Of a DNA stretch of 14,552 nucleotides, positions 6,580 to 12,392 are shown piece by piece. The DNA comes from Elusimicrobiota bacterium (GTDB taxonomy: Bacteria; Elusimicrobiota; Elusimicrobia; JACQJN01), in contig JACQJM010000002.1 in assembly GCA_016205045.1 (NCBI GenBank), positions 1-14,552 of the forward strand. Reading direction: 5' to 3'. Position 1 is the stretch's first letter, and each line of letters starts with the position of its first letter. The notes below the pieces were generated by a model. It made no database searches. It worked only from the letters and a program-made list of their open reading frames with translations, and was not told where the DNA came from. The translations under genes were made by a program, and so were the position numbers.

Positions 6580-7538
6580 TGTTCATGCTGAGCCAGATAT
6601 TTTTCGGCTTCCAAAGCCGCCATGCACCCTGTTCCTGCAGCGGTAACCGCTTGGCGGTAGACGGAATCCATCACATCCCCTGCCGCGAAGATGCCTGGCA
6701 CGGAGGTGTGTGTTCTGCCATCCGTGATGATATAACCTTTGGGATCCAAAAGGATCTGGCCTTGGAACACTTTGGTGTTGGGGGAGTGACCGATCGCCAC
6801 AAAAAAACCTTGGCAGGGTATGATTGTTTCAGATTTTACCTGCCTGCCGGCAGGCAGGGATTTTAAATTTTGGATTTTGATGCCTGTGACGGAGTCGGTT
6901 CCCAAAACTTCTGTGGCTATACTATCCCAGATGAACTTAATCTTAGGATTCTTAAAAGCTCTTTCTTGCATGATCTTGGAGGCCCTTAACTTGTCTCGGC
7001 GATGGATGAGCGTGACCTTAGTGGCGAATTTGGTAAGAAAGGTCGCTTCTTCTATGGCGGTATCCCCTCCTCCTACCACGCACACCTCTTTGCCTTTAAA
7101 AAAGAAGCCATCACAGACGGCACAGGCGGAAACTCCTTTCCCATACAGTTTCTTTTCGGAGGGCAGGTCCAACCACATCGCATTGGCTCCCGTGGCGATA
7201 ATGACTGCTTGGGCTTTAACTTTTTTTCCTTCCGTGGTCTCCAATTCAAAGGGAGGTTTTTTAAATTGAACTTTGGCCACATCTTCCGCGATCATCTCTA
7301 CCCCCAGCCTTTCACACTGTTTGCGCATACGATCCATCAGATCGGGGCCCAAAACGGGTTCCGGGAATCCAGGAAAGTTTTCTACGTCCGAGGTAAGCAT
7401 GAGCTGTCCTCCCGTGGCTACCCCACCGAACAGGAGAGGTTTAAGGTCGGCGCGGGCAGAATAAATGGCCGCCGTATAGCCTGCAGAACCGGAGCCGATG
7501 ATCACGACACTGCGTGTTTCTGTGCTCATGAGAGGCAT
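6576..7538 (-). CDS. trxB: Thioredoxin reductase
   Basis: A complete 320-residue low-molecular-weight thioredoxin reductase, which passes electrons from NADPH through FAD and a disulfide to thioredoxin. It has the FAD-binding GSGSAG (15-20), the redox centre CAVC (Cys139, Cys142; E. coli has CATC), the NADPH-binding GGGDTA (156-161) and HRR (179-181), and the C-terminal FAD motif AAGDV (285-289). Residues 228-234 (LPAGRQV) are extra relative to the family and are encoded by a perfect DNA palindrome in a surface loop before GFFVAIGHSPN. The ATG at 7536-7538 is taken as the start; a second in-frame ATG three codons on (7527-7529) is equally plausible, and neither has a clear ribosome site. The gene ends 4 bp inside the kinase gene and starts 10 bp from divergent folB. 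Confidence 0.96.
   Translation of the reverse strand: MPLMSTETRSVVIIGSGSAGYTAAIYSARADLKPLLFGGVATGGQLMLTSDVENFPGFPEPVLGPDLMDRMRKQCERLGVEMIAEDVAKVQFKKPPFELETTEGKKVKAQAVIIATGANAMWLDLPSEKKLYGKGVSACAVCDGFFFKGKEVCVVGGGDTAIEEATFLTKFATKVTLIHRRDKLRASKIMQERAFKNPKIKFIWDSIATEVLGTDSVTGIKIQNLKSLPAGRQVKSETIIPCQGFFVAIGHSPNTKVFQGQILLDPKGYIITDGRTHTSVPGIFAAGDVMDSVYRQAVTAAGTGCMAALEAEKYLAQHEH
6839..6858. repeat. Perfect 20-bp palindrome inside trxB (LPAGRQ-type repeat)
   Basis: The palindrome consists of CCTGCCTGCC followed at once by its reverse complement GGCAGGCAGG. On the trxB strand it is read in frame as LPAGRQ plus flanking bases. It shares its half-site with the GC-rich element after radC. Confidence 0.9.
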
Positions 7539-7548
7539 TATACTAAAT

Positions 7549-7911
7549 ATGGCCGATAAGCTGATTTTGCAAGGAATCCAATGCCGATGTCATGTGGGAG
7601 TGCCGGATTGGGAACGAAAAAAACTCCAAACCATTTCTATTGATCTGGAACTGCATTTAGACCTTGGACCTGCGGCTGAGGCGGATGACGCCCGCCTAGG
7701 AGTAGATTATTGGGAAGTGGAAAAACAGGTAAGAGAGTGGGTCCAAAAAAAGGAATTTAAACTGATCGAAGCCATGGCAGAATCGATAGCCCAGATGTTA
7801 TTAGGGCGTTTTAAACTGGTACAGGCTGTTCAGGTAAGAGTCCATAAGAGACCCAAAGTGATGCCCAAAACGGAGGAAGTAATTGCTGAGGTTTTTAGGA
7901 GGAGAACTTAG
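7549..7911 (+). CDS. folB: Dihydroneopterin aldolase
   Basis: A 120-residue FolB, the family's usual length. It cleaves 7,8-dihydroneopterin to 6-hydroxymethyl-7,8-dihydropterin and glycolaldehyde in folate synthesis, acting as a cytoplasmic oligomer. The residues known from Staphylococcus aureus DHNA are found at the same numbers: Glu22 (VPDWERK), Tyr54 (GVDYWEV), Glu74 (LIEAMAESIA) and Lys100 (VRVHKRPKV). The ATG at 7549 begins MADKLILQG, which fits the family start; an in-frame ATG at 7528 would give a short extension overlapping trxB and is less likely. The only purine-rich stretch upstream, GAGAGG, is 13 bases away, so initiation is unusual. It diverges from trxB and its stop overlaps the stop of the 586-aa gene by 4 bp. 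Confidence 0.93.
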   Translation: MADKLILQGIQCRCHVGVPDWERKKLQTISIDLELHLDLGPAAEADDARLGVDYWEVEKQVREWVQKKEFKLIEAMAESIAQMLLGRFKLVQAVQVRVHKRPKVMPKTEEVIAEVFRRRT

Positions 7912-9668
7912 ATGTGGCTTACAAAAGGTTGTGCGCGAGGAATAAAATGAAATTGGTTCCCTTGCCAGAGGTATTGACCTTGATTTGTGTTCACCTGCAG
8001 AACTCCATCTGAAACGGTAAAGCTTTTAACTCTCACTCCGGGGAAGGATGCCTCTATCTGAGGCTCCATAGTCAAAGGGTCTGGAGCAAAGACATAAACT
8101 CCCTTTTCCGTTCCCACAAATGTTAATCCCTCATGGGAGTATGTGATTTCCACCTTTCCCACATCTTTTAAAATAGATTTGAAAATGATCCCCCCTAGGG
8201 GAAGATGGATTCCTCCCTCCCTTGCGACCAATGTGTGGTTACCAGCCCTAAAGACTTGAGGGATGGTGGAGGTATTTTTCTTTTGTCGCCGGTTTCTCAA
8301 AAGGTTCGTCATAAGTAAGATCAATCCTGTAATGAACAAAATCGGCATCATGGCAGGGATCCATTCTAGCAGGGAAGCTGACGCGGTGAGTAGAGTTCCG
8401 ACGGTGGTCAGAATAACCGCAATTTCAGGAACGAAAATTCCTCTTTCCGATTTAGGCGATGGAATTGGGGAGTGGGTCTCTGCGGGCCCTTCTGGTTTGA
8501 TCTGGCTCTTCTCTAAAGTCTCTCTGATAAATGGCTTAATTTTGGATTGAATCTCGATCCTTCGAGATTCCAGTACAATCATTGCCACCACGCTGGCAAC
8601 GATTCCTAGGACTCCGGGAACCATCAGAGAACCTGGAATATGGATGTTAGGAAGGAAATTTGCGGAAAAGAACCTTAGAATGGGATAAAAAGTAATATTC
8701 ATCAACCAAGCAAACAGGGTTGCGGACAAAAGCAGTTTTCTGTCGGTGGATTGCTTCTGATACAGCAATGATAGTGCAGGATATTTTTTCTCCAGATCGA
8801 GGATCTGTTCTCTTAGACTGTTGGCGTGAGCTGAATTGTCCCTCTCTGCTTTCAGGTTTCTGGGTCCGGCAGGATTTTCTAGGGCTCCTGCAAACGACTC
8901 TACTTGCTTCTCGGTGATTCCCCCTAGTATTTTTTTGCGGTCTTTGTATTGATCCCAAACCTGCTGGGGAATTCCTAGATCAGAAAGAGGTGGAACATAA
9001 GAAGTTAGAGATTTAATTCTAGTGAGGACGCCCCCAATCCCTCTCTCCAGCCTCGTGGCGAAAATTTCATTGGCCTTCAGGTCCGCGGCGGCTCCCGATT
9101 CCACCACGGGTTCTACGGACACGCCGCTAAGAGCTCTTTGAGAGTGGTACAGATCCTGGAGTTGAGATACCATTCCGGTCAGGTTCTCGGGATGAGAGGT
9201 TAATTTTTCTTCGATTTCTTGAAGGGAGACCTGGATCGTTGGCTCAGAGTGGGAAATTTCATGCAGAAATTTAGTGGCACTTTCTAGTCTTTCCAAGTTC
9301 TCCGCCCCCATAATTCCAATTAACTCGGCGCGATGTTTGCTGACTTGTTCTGGATGGACCACTAAATACATAACCGTTTGATTTACTTGGACTTCGAGGG
9401 CTTTGGTGGGGATCATGGCAGGCGTGAGAATTAATTCACCGTGGGCAAAAAGGGTCAGAGTTGTTTGAGGATGGTTGATTAAAAAGTTGATATGCGAAGA
9501 AAAAATATCTGGCAGAGTGAGGTTGGTTGGCGAGATCATGGGTCGAGGAGAAGGTGTCGGAGACGAGAAATTTCCCCCCGCGCCGATAGCGGGAACGGTT
9601 GAAGAAACCGGCAGGATAATTGTTAATAAAACAACCAAATGCTTGCGGAATATTGTGAATGGAGCCAT
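7908..9668 (-). CDS. Unknown secreted/membrane protein, 586 aa
   Basis: I do not recognise this protein. Residues 1-30 are a signal peptide (Arg8-Lys9, hydrophobic core, likely cleavage after AIGA). Residues 31-50 are Pro/Ser/Thr-rich. Residues about 55-310 are mainly helical and polar, presumably outside the cytoplasm, with coiled-coil-like stretches around 110-180 and 270-300. Two hydrophobic segments follow (about 312-334 and 346-367), then a charged stretch with a Pro/Ser linker (368-410), then two more (about 412-433 and 438-457). The C-terminal 120 residues form short beta-rich units (GIHLPLGG, GVYVFAPD, GQYLWQGN) like propeller or sensor repeats. A good ribosome site (AGAAGGA, 9676-9682) precedes the ATG. 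The gene has its own structured leader and overlaps folB by 4 bp at the stop codons. An envelope sensor or scaffold is possible, but no catalytic motif is visible. Confidence 0.85.
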   Translation of the reverse strand: MAPFTIFRKHLVVLLTIILPVSSTVPAIGAGGNFSSPTPSPRPMISPTNLTLPDIFSSHINFLINHPQTTLTLFAHGELILTPAMIPTKALEVQVNQTVMYLVVHPEQVSKHRAELIGIMGAENLERLESATKFLHEISHSEPTIQVSLQEIEEKLTSHPENLTGMVSQLQDLYHSQRALSGVSVEPVVESGAAADLKANEIFATRLERGIGGVLTRIKSLTSYVPPLSDLGIPQQVWDQYKDRKKILGGITEKQVESFAGALENPAGPRNLKAERDNSAHANSLREQILDLEKKYPALSLLYQKQSTDRKLLLSATLFAWLMNITFYPILRFFSANFLPNIHIPGSLMVPGVLGIVASVVAMIVLESRRIEIQSKIKPFIRETLEKSQIKPEGPAETHSPIPSPKSERGIFVPEIAVILTTVGTLLTASASLLEWIPAMMPILFITGLILLMTNLLRNRRQKKNTSTIPQVFRAGNHTLVAREGGIHLPLGGIIFKSILKDVGKVEITYSHEGLTFVGTEKGVYVFAPDPLTMEPQIEASFPGVRVKSFTVSDGVLQVNTNQGQYLWQGNQFHFIPRAQPFVSHI

Positions 9669-9780
9669 AAGTTTATCCTTCTCTCTAATTCTGCGGGAAA
9701 GAGGGTCACCCTGCAGGGGTCCAAAGACCTAGCGACCCATGGAAAGTGGCCCAGTAAAATTTAGGCCAAAAGACCTAGAA
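9669..9780 (-). promoter_or_regulatory. Structured 5' leader of the 586-aa gene, with a duplicated hairpin motif
   Basis: This non-coding stretch carries two copies of a 15-bp motif on the plus strand, GGTCCAAAGACCTAG (9718-9732) and GGCCAAAAGACCTAG (9764-9778), 13 of 15 identical and 46 bp apart. In the minus-strand RNA each can form a GGUC/GGCC-type hairpin, one closed by a U-G pair. Further perfect stems are TGGCC/GGCCA (9747-9751 with 9764-9768) and GGGTC/GACCC (9717-9721 with 9734-9738). A second GGGTC at 9703-9707 competes for the same GACCC. No known riboswitch class was recognised. The ribosome site lies at its 3' end. Confidence 0.4.
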
Positions 9781-9783
9781 AAG

Positions 9784-10185
9784 CTATCTTTTGTAGGAAG
9801 CGAAGGAGTTAGAGGTTTCCCAGAGGCGGACTTCGGAGACTGGTAGTTTCTTTTTGCGGGCATATTCAAAAATAAGCTTGGCGATCGCTTCGGCAGTGGG
9901 ATTTTCAGGGATCAGGTAGCAGGGCTCTCCCAATTTCAGGAGTATTTTCGCTAGGGGGTCTTTTCTGTTCAAAATCATCTTGTGGTCCAACTCCTGATCC
10001 ACCCATGCTTGGACGTTTTTTTTGATGGCTTCAAAATCCATCACCATGCCCAACCGATCCAGTTTGGGGCGGGTCAAGGTGATCTCTATTTTTCCATTGT
10101 GGCCATGGGGATGGCGACATTTCCCCGGGTAACCGAGAAGTCGGTGCCCATAACAGAAATGAATGATTTTGGTCACACTGTACAT
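9784..10185 (-). CDS. queD: 6-carboxytetrahydropterin synthase (QueD / PTPS family)
   Basis: A 133-residue member of the 6-pyruvoyl-tetrahydropterin synthase family. QueD converts 7,8-dihydroneopterin triphosphate to 6-carboxy-5,6,7,8-tetrahydropterin in queuosine precursor (preQ0) synthesis. Zinc ligands are His14 (CYGHRL), His27 and His29. The catalytic Cys23 gives the spacing C-xxx-HGH that is diagnostic of QueD rather than mammalian-type PTPS. Asp67-His68 (LDHKMIL) completes the catalytic relay, Glu123 (WETSNS) anchors the pterin, and NPTAEAIA (95-102) is a family motif. It lies 46 bp downstream of the pteridine reductase-like gene on the same strand, likely one operon, and queC is encoded divergently nearby. 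No tight ribosome site precedes the ATG; the nearest is GGTGAGGG about 17 bases upstream, within a G-quadruplex-type motif. Confidence 0.9.
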   Translation of the reverse strand: MYSVTKIIHFCYGHRLLGYPGKCRHPHGHNGKIEITLTRPKLDRLGMVMDFEAIKKNVQAWVDQELDHKMILNRKDPLAKILLKLGEPCYLIPENPTAEAIAKLIFEYARKKKLPVSEVRLWETSNSFASYKR

Positions 10186-10202
10186 TGTTTTCAGTTTCTA
10201 AA

Positions 10203-10226
10203 CCCTCACCCCTATCCCCTGACCCC
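10203..10226 (-). other. G-quadruplex-type motif upstream of queD
   Basis: On the minus strand, three runs of GGGG and one of GGG are separated by three-base loops (TCA, ATA, TGA). This fits the canonical G3+N1-7 quadruplex pattern. It lies in the 46-bp gap between the SDR stop codon and the queD start and contains the only purine-rich ribosome-site candidate for queD. Confidence 0.6.
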
Positions 10227-10231
10227 TGTTT

Positions 10232-10969
10232 TTACGCAATCAGCCTCCCTCCATCCACGGGAAGCGTTGCGCCCGTGATAAAATCGGAACCTTCGATAAA
10301 AAACGCCACCGCGTTGGCAATATCTTTGGGGGAGCCCAACTTCTTGAGCAGGGTTGCTTCCTGGATAGCGCGACGCTGGGAGGAGTTGAACTGTTCCGGC
10401 AGAAGAACGGGTCCAGGGAGTATGGCATTCACTTGAACCTGGGGAGCCAAAGCTTTGGCCAGAGCGTAGGTCAAGGTGATTAGCCCCCCCTTGGAGATAC
10501 AGTAAGGGATGTAGCCGCTGTAAGGCCTGAGCCCCGACCAATCGCAGAGGTTGATGATTTTACCTCTTCCTTTTTTCTGCATGGCTTTGCCAATGGCTTG
10601 AGAAAGAAAAAAGGGAGCTTTCAGGTTTATGTCTAAGTGAGACTCCCACTCTTTTTCTGTAATGGTCCCAAAAGGAGTTTTGTTATAAATGGAGGCGGAG
10701 TTGACCAATACATCCACCGATCCGAATTTTTTCAGAACTTGAGAGGCTAACCTCTGTATTTGGGCGGTGCGGTTAAGATCAGCCTGAAATGGAACGGCCT
10801 GAGTTCCATATTTTCCGGATAATTCACGGGCCAGCGCCTTTGCTTCTGAACCAGAGAAGTTATAATGAATCGCAATTTTTGCTCCTTTACTGGCTAGGGT
10901 CAAAGCAATGACTCGGCCAACTCTTCTGGCTGCTCCGGTAATGAGCACAACGCTGTCTGAAATGTGCAT
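10232..10969 (-). CDS. Short-chain dehydrogenase, pteridine reductase (PTR1/FolM)-like
   Basis: A 245-residue classical SDR. The cofactor motif TGAARRVG (11-18), with Arg at the NADPH-selecting positions, and HYNFSGSEA (35-43) resemble pteridine reductases. The active site carries Asp143 (IINLCDWSG) where most SDRs have Ser, followed exactly 13 residues later by Tyr156 and then Lys160 (YCISK). Leishmania PTR1 has the same Asp181-Tyr194-Lys198 spacing. Enzymes of this type reduce dihydropterins or dihydrofolate with NADPH; FolM makes tetrahydromonapterin. The sequence ends in the usual PVDGG. Its start is fixed by an in-frame stop just upstream; AGGAG lies 16 bases away, farther than usual. 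It probably leads a unit with queD and diverges from queC. Generic FabG-like activity is the alternative. Confidence 0.85.
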   Translation of the reverse strand: MHISDSVVLITGAARRVGRVIALTLASKGAKIAIHYNFSGSEAKALARELSGKYGTQAVPFQADLNRTAQIQRLASQVLKKFGSVDVLVNSASIYNKTPFGTITEKEWESHLDINLKAPFFLSQAIGKAMQKKGRGKIINLCDWSGLRPYSGYIPYCISKGGLITLTYALAKALAPQVQVNAILPGPVLLPEQFNSSQRRAIQEATLLKKLGSPKDIANAVAFFIEGSDFITGATLPVDGGRLIA

Positions 10970-11080
10970 GGTATCATTCTATCAACTCCTGCGATTCGCT
11001 TCCACTTTTATTACTTGTCAAAAAAATATATAGTAATAGTGTAGCTCCTGCCGTTCTTATCTGAGCGTAATATTTTTTGA
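10970..11080. promoter_or_regulatory. Divergent promoter region between the SDR gene and queC
   Basis: This 111-bp AT-rich gap separates two divergent genes. A consensus -35 hexamer TTGACA on the minus strand (11016-11021) overlaps TTGTCA on the plus strand (11015-11020). Plus-strand -10 candidates are TAGTGT (11037-11042, 16 bp from TTGTCA) and TAATAT (11068-11073); the minus-strand -10 at ideal spacing is poor. queC has no Shine-Dalgarno sequence before its ATG. No preQ1 riboswitch was recognised here. These are weak eye-read signals. Confidence 0.25.
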
Positions 11081-11758
11081 ATGCTTCCTAAAATACACAA
11101 AAGTTCTATTTGCATTCTCGTCAGCGGGGGACTCGACAGTGCTATTTTGCTGGGAGAGTCACTCAAAAAATATACCCGCGTTTATCCCGTCTACATATCG
11201 GCAAACTTGAGATGGGAAAAAGCCGAAAGGCATTGGTTGGCTAAAATGCTTAAATCGGTTCGAAACTCCAGATTGAAGACTTTAAAAGTTCTTTCCGTGC
11301 CTACCGATGACCTTTTATCGGAAAAACATTGGGGCTTGAGTGGCCCCACGCCCGATTTTCATGCTTCAGATGACTCCGTCTATTTGCCGGGCAGAAATCT
11401 CCTTCTCTTATCTAAGGCTGGGGTTTATTGCGCCCTGAACGGAATCCCTCGAGTGGCTTTAGGAACATTGGTGCTCAACTCTTTTTCCGATACCAAAATG
11501 AAGTTTTTCAAAAATATGCAGAAGGCGGTCAAATGGGGCACAGGTCATGATCTTAAAATTTTAGCTCCCTTTGCTTCGCTGTACAAAAAGGATATCTTGA
11601 AACTCGTTCCCGGATTCCCCATTGAGTTTACCTTTTCCTGTATTGAACCGGAGGGAGTATGGCATTGTGGCCGCTGTGCCAAATGCGCCGAGAGAAGACA
11701 GGCCTTTCAGGAAGCCAGCATTCCCGATCCCACCTGGTACAACAAGATTCCTAATTAA
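11081..11758 (+). CDS. queC: 7-cyano-7-deazaguanine synthase (QueC)
   Basis: A 225-residue PP-loop ATP-dependent enzyme. QueC converts 7-carboxy-7-deazaguanine to preQ0 using ATP and ammonia, the step after QueD and QueE in queuosine synthesis. The PP-loop SGGLDS is at residues 15-20, the conserved LPGRNLLLL at 102-110, and the zinc site is built by Cys187, Cys196, Cys199 and Cys202 (SCIEPEG, then HCGRCAKCAERR). Length fits the family. The ATG is the only reasonable start ahead of the PP-loop, but the bases before it (TATTTTTTGA) contain no ribosome site. It diverges from the SDR-queD unit, and queE is not in this window. A hairpin begins two bases past its stop codon. Divergence from E. coli QueC in the middle region is noticeable, but all key motifs are present. 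Confidence 0.93.
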   Translation: MLPKIHKSSICILVSGGLDSAILLGESLKKYTRVYPVYISANLRWEKAERHWLAKMLKSVRNSRLKTLKVLSVPTDDLLSEKHWGLSGPTPDFHASDDSVYLPGRNLLLLSKAGVYCALNGIPRVALGTLVLNSFSDTKMKFFKNMQKAVKWGTGHDLKILAPFASLYKKDILKLVPGFPIEFTFSCIEPEGVWHCGRCAKCAERRQAFQEASIPDPTWYNKIPN

Positions 11759-11792
11759 AAAACTCGCGGCCTTATTTTTAAGGCCGCGAGTT
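11755..11792 (-). terminator. Rho-independent terminator for the minus-strand 163-aa gene
   Basis: A perfect 13-bp stem AACTCGCGGCCTT (11761-11773) pairs with 11780-11792 around a six-base loop. Read on the minus strand, the stem is followed by a T-run (complement of the As at 11757-11762), the form of an intrinsic terminator for the gene ending at 11819. Read on the plus strand it lacks a following U-run, so it is at best a weak stop for queC. Confidence 0.8.
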
Positions 11793-11818
11793 GGAGGGGG
11801 TCCGAGTAAATCTGTGTT

Positions 11819-12310
11819 CTATTTTAAATAGGATTTTTCAAAGTGGGTATGAGGTTTATCGATTTTGAGCTGATGAAGCCAGAGCAGGTAATTTTGAATG
11901 AGTTTTTTCATTTCCTTTCTGTGTTTTTCAAAAATGGGTGTTGCCGCTTCCATGGCAATTCGTTTATTTTTGCTGGCGGTGTAGAGGGCACACATAAATT
12001 GCAGCTCCATCAGGGAAAGAACGTGATTCCTCAATTTTTCCGCTAATCCCAAAGATTTTTCCAGTTCAAAGGCCTCTCCCTTAACTGTTTCCAGATGAGT
12101 TTTATTTTCGTCCTCAATGGAGATTTGATCTATTTTCAAACGATGGACCCAATGAGATAAGAGGGAAATGTCTTGCTGGGCTTTTTGGCGGATTTCTTCG
12201 AATTGCCAAGGGACATTTTTAGAGTGATGAGAGGGTTTATAGTATTCCCTCATCTCTAAAAGATCGTTTTCGTGAACCATCAATTTCCTGACGATATCAA
12301 GTGTGCTCAT
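11819..12310 (-). CDS. Unknown small all-helical protein, 163 aa
   Basis: I do not recognise this 163-residue protein. It is rich in Lys, Glu, His and Leu, with almost no predicted strand. It reads as four or so long amphipathic helices (about 2-22, 34-60, 68-115 and 118-150) separated by short breaks, the look of a helical bundle or coiled coil. There is no signal peptide or membrane segment, so it is probably cytoplasmic. Clustered His (28-29 and others) and Glu could bind metal, but no ferritin or hemerythrin spacing is convincing. AAGGTGG about five to six bases before the ATG is a good ribosome site, and a strong terminator follows the stop. It lies downstream of lipB on the same strand, separated by 78 bp with a hairpin, so it is probably its own transcription unit. 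Confidence 0.75.
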   Translation of the reverse strand: MSTLDIVRKLMVHENDLLEMREYYKPSHHSKNVPWQFEEIRQKAQQDISLLSHWVHRLKIDQISIEDENKTHLETVKGEAFELEKSLGLAEKLRNHVLSLMELQFMCALYTASKNKRIAMEAATPIFEKHRKEMKKLIQNYLLWLHQLKIDKPHTHFEKSYLK

Positions 12311-12364
12311 GGAACCACCTTTTCTAGAAATAGTTTAGCGGGTAGGTGAAAGAAAACCAGGGTA

Positions 12365-12392
12365 TTAAGACCTATTGGGAATTAGGTCTTAA
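12365..12392. terminator. 10-bp hairpin at the end of lipB
   Basis: TTAAGACCTA (12365-12374) is perfectly complementary to TAGGTCTTAA (12383-12392) with an eight-base loop. It overlaps the lipB stop codon. No U-run follows on either strand within a few bases, so termination is uncertain; it may protect or attenuate the E2-lpdA-lipB transcript. Confidence 0.4.

Noticed and set aside
7002..7559. 185-residue plus-strand frame inside trxB
   Set aside because: It lies antisense to a gene with intact thioredoxin reductase motifs and has no recognisable domain.
9669..9780. c-di-GMP (GEMM) riboswitch upstream of the 586-aa gene
   Set aside because: A GGUCGCUAGGUC stretch loosely resembles the 3' half of GEMM, but the conserved 5' half (CACGCACAGGGCAAAC) and the GCAAAGC segment are absent.
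11755..11792. Terminator of queC on the plus strand
   Set aside because: On the plus strand the stem is followed by GGAGGGGG with no U-run; the T-run lies on the minus-strand side.
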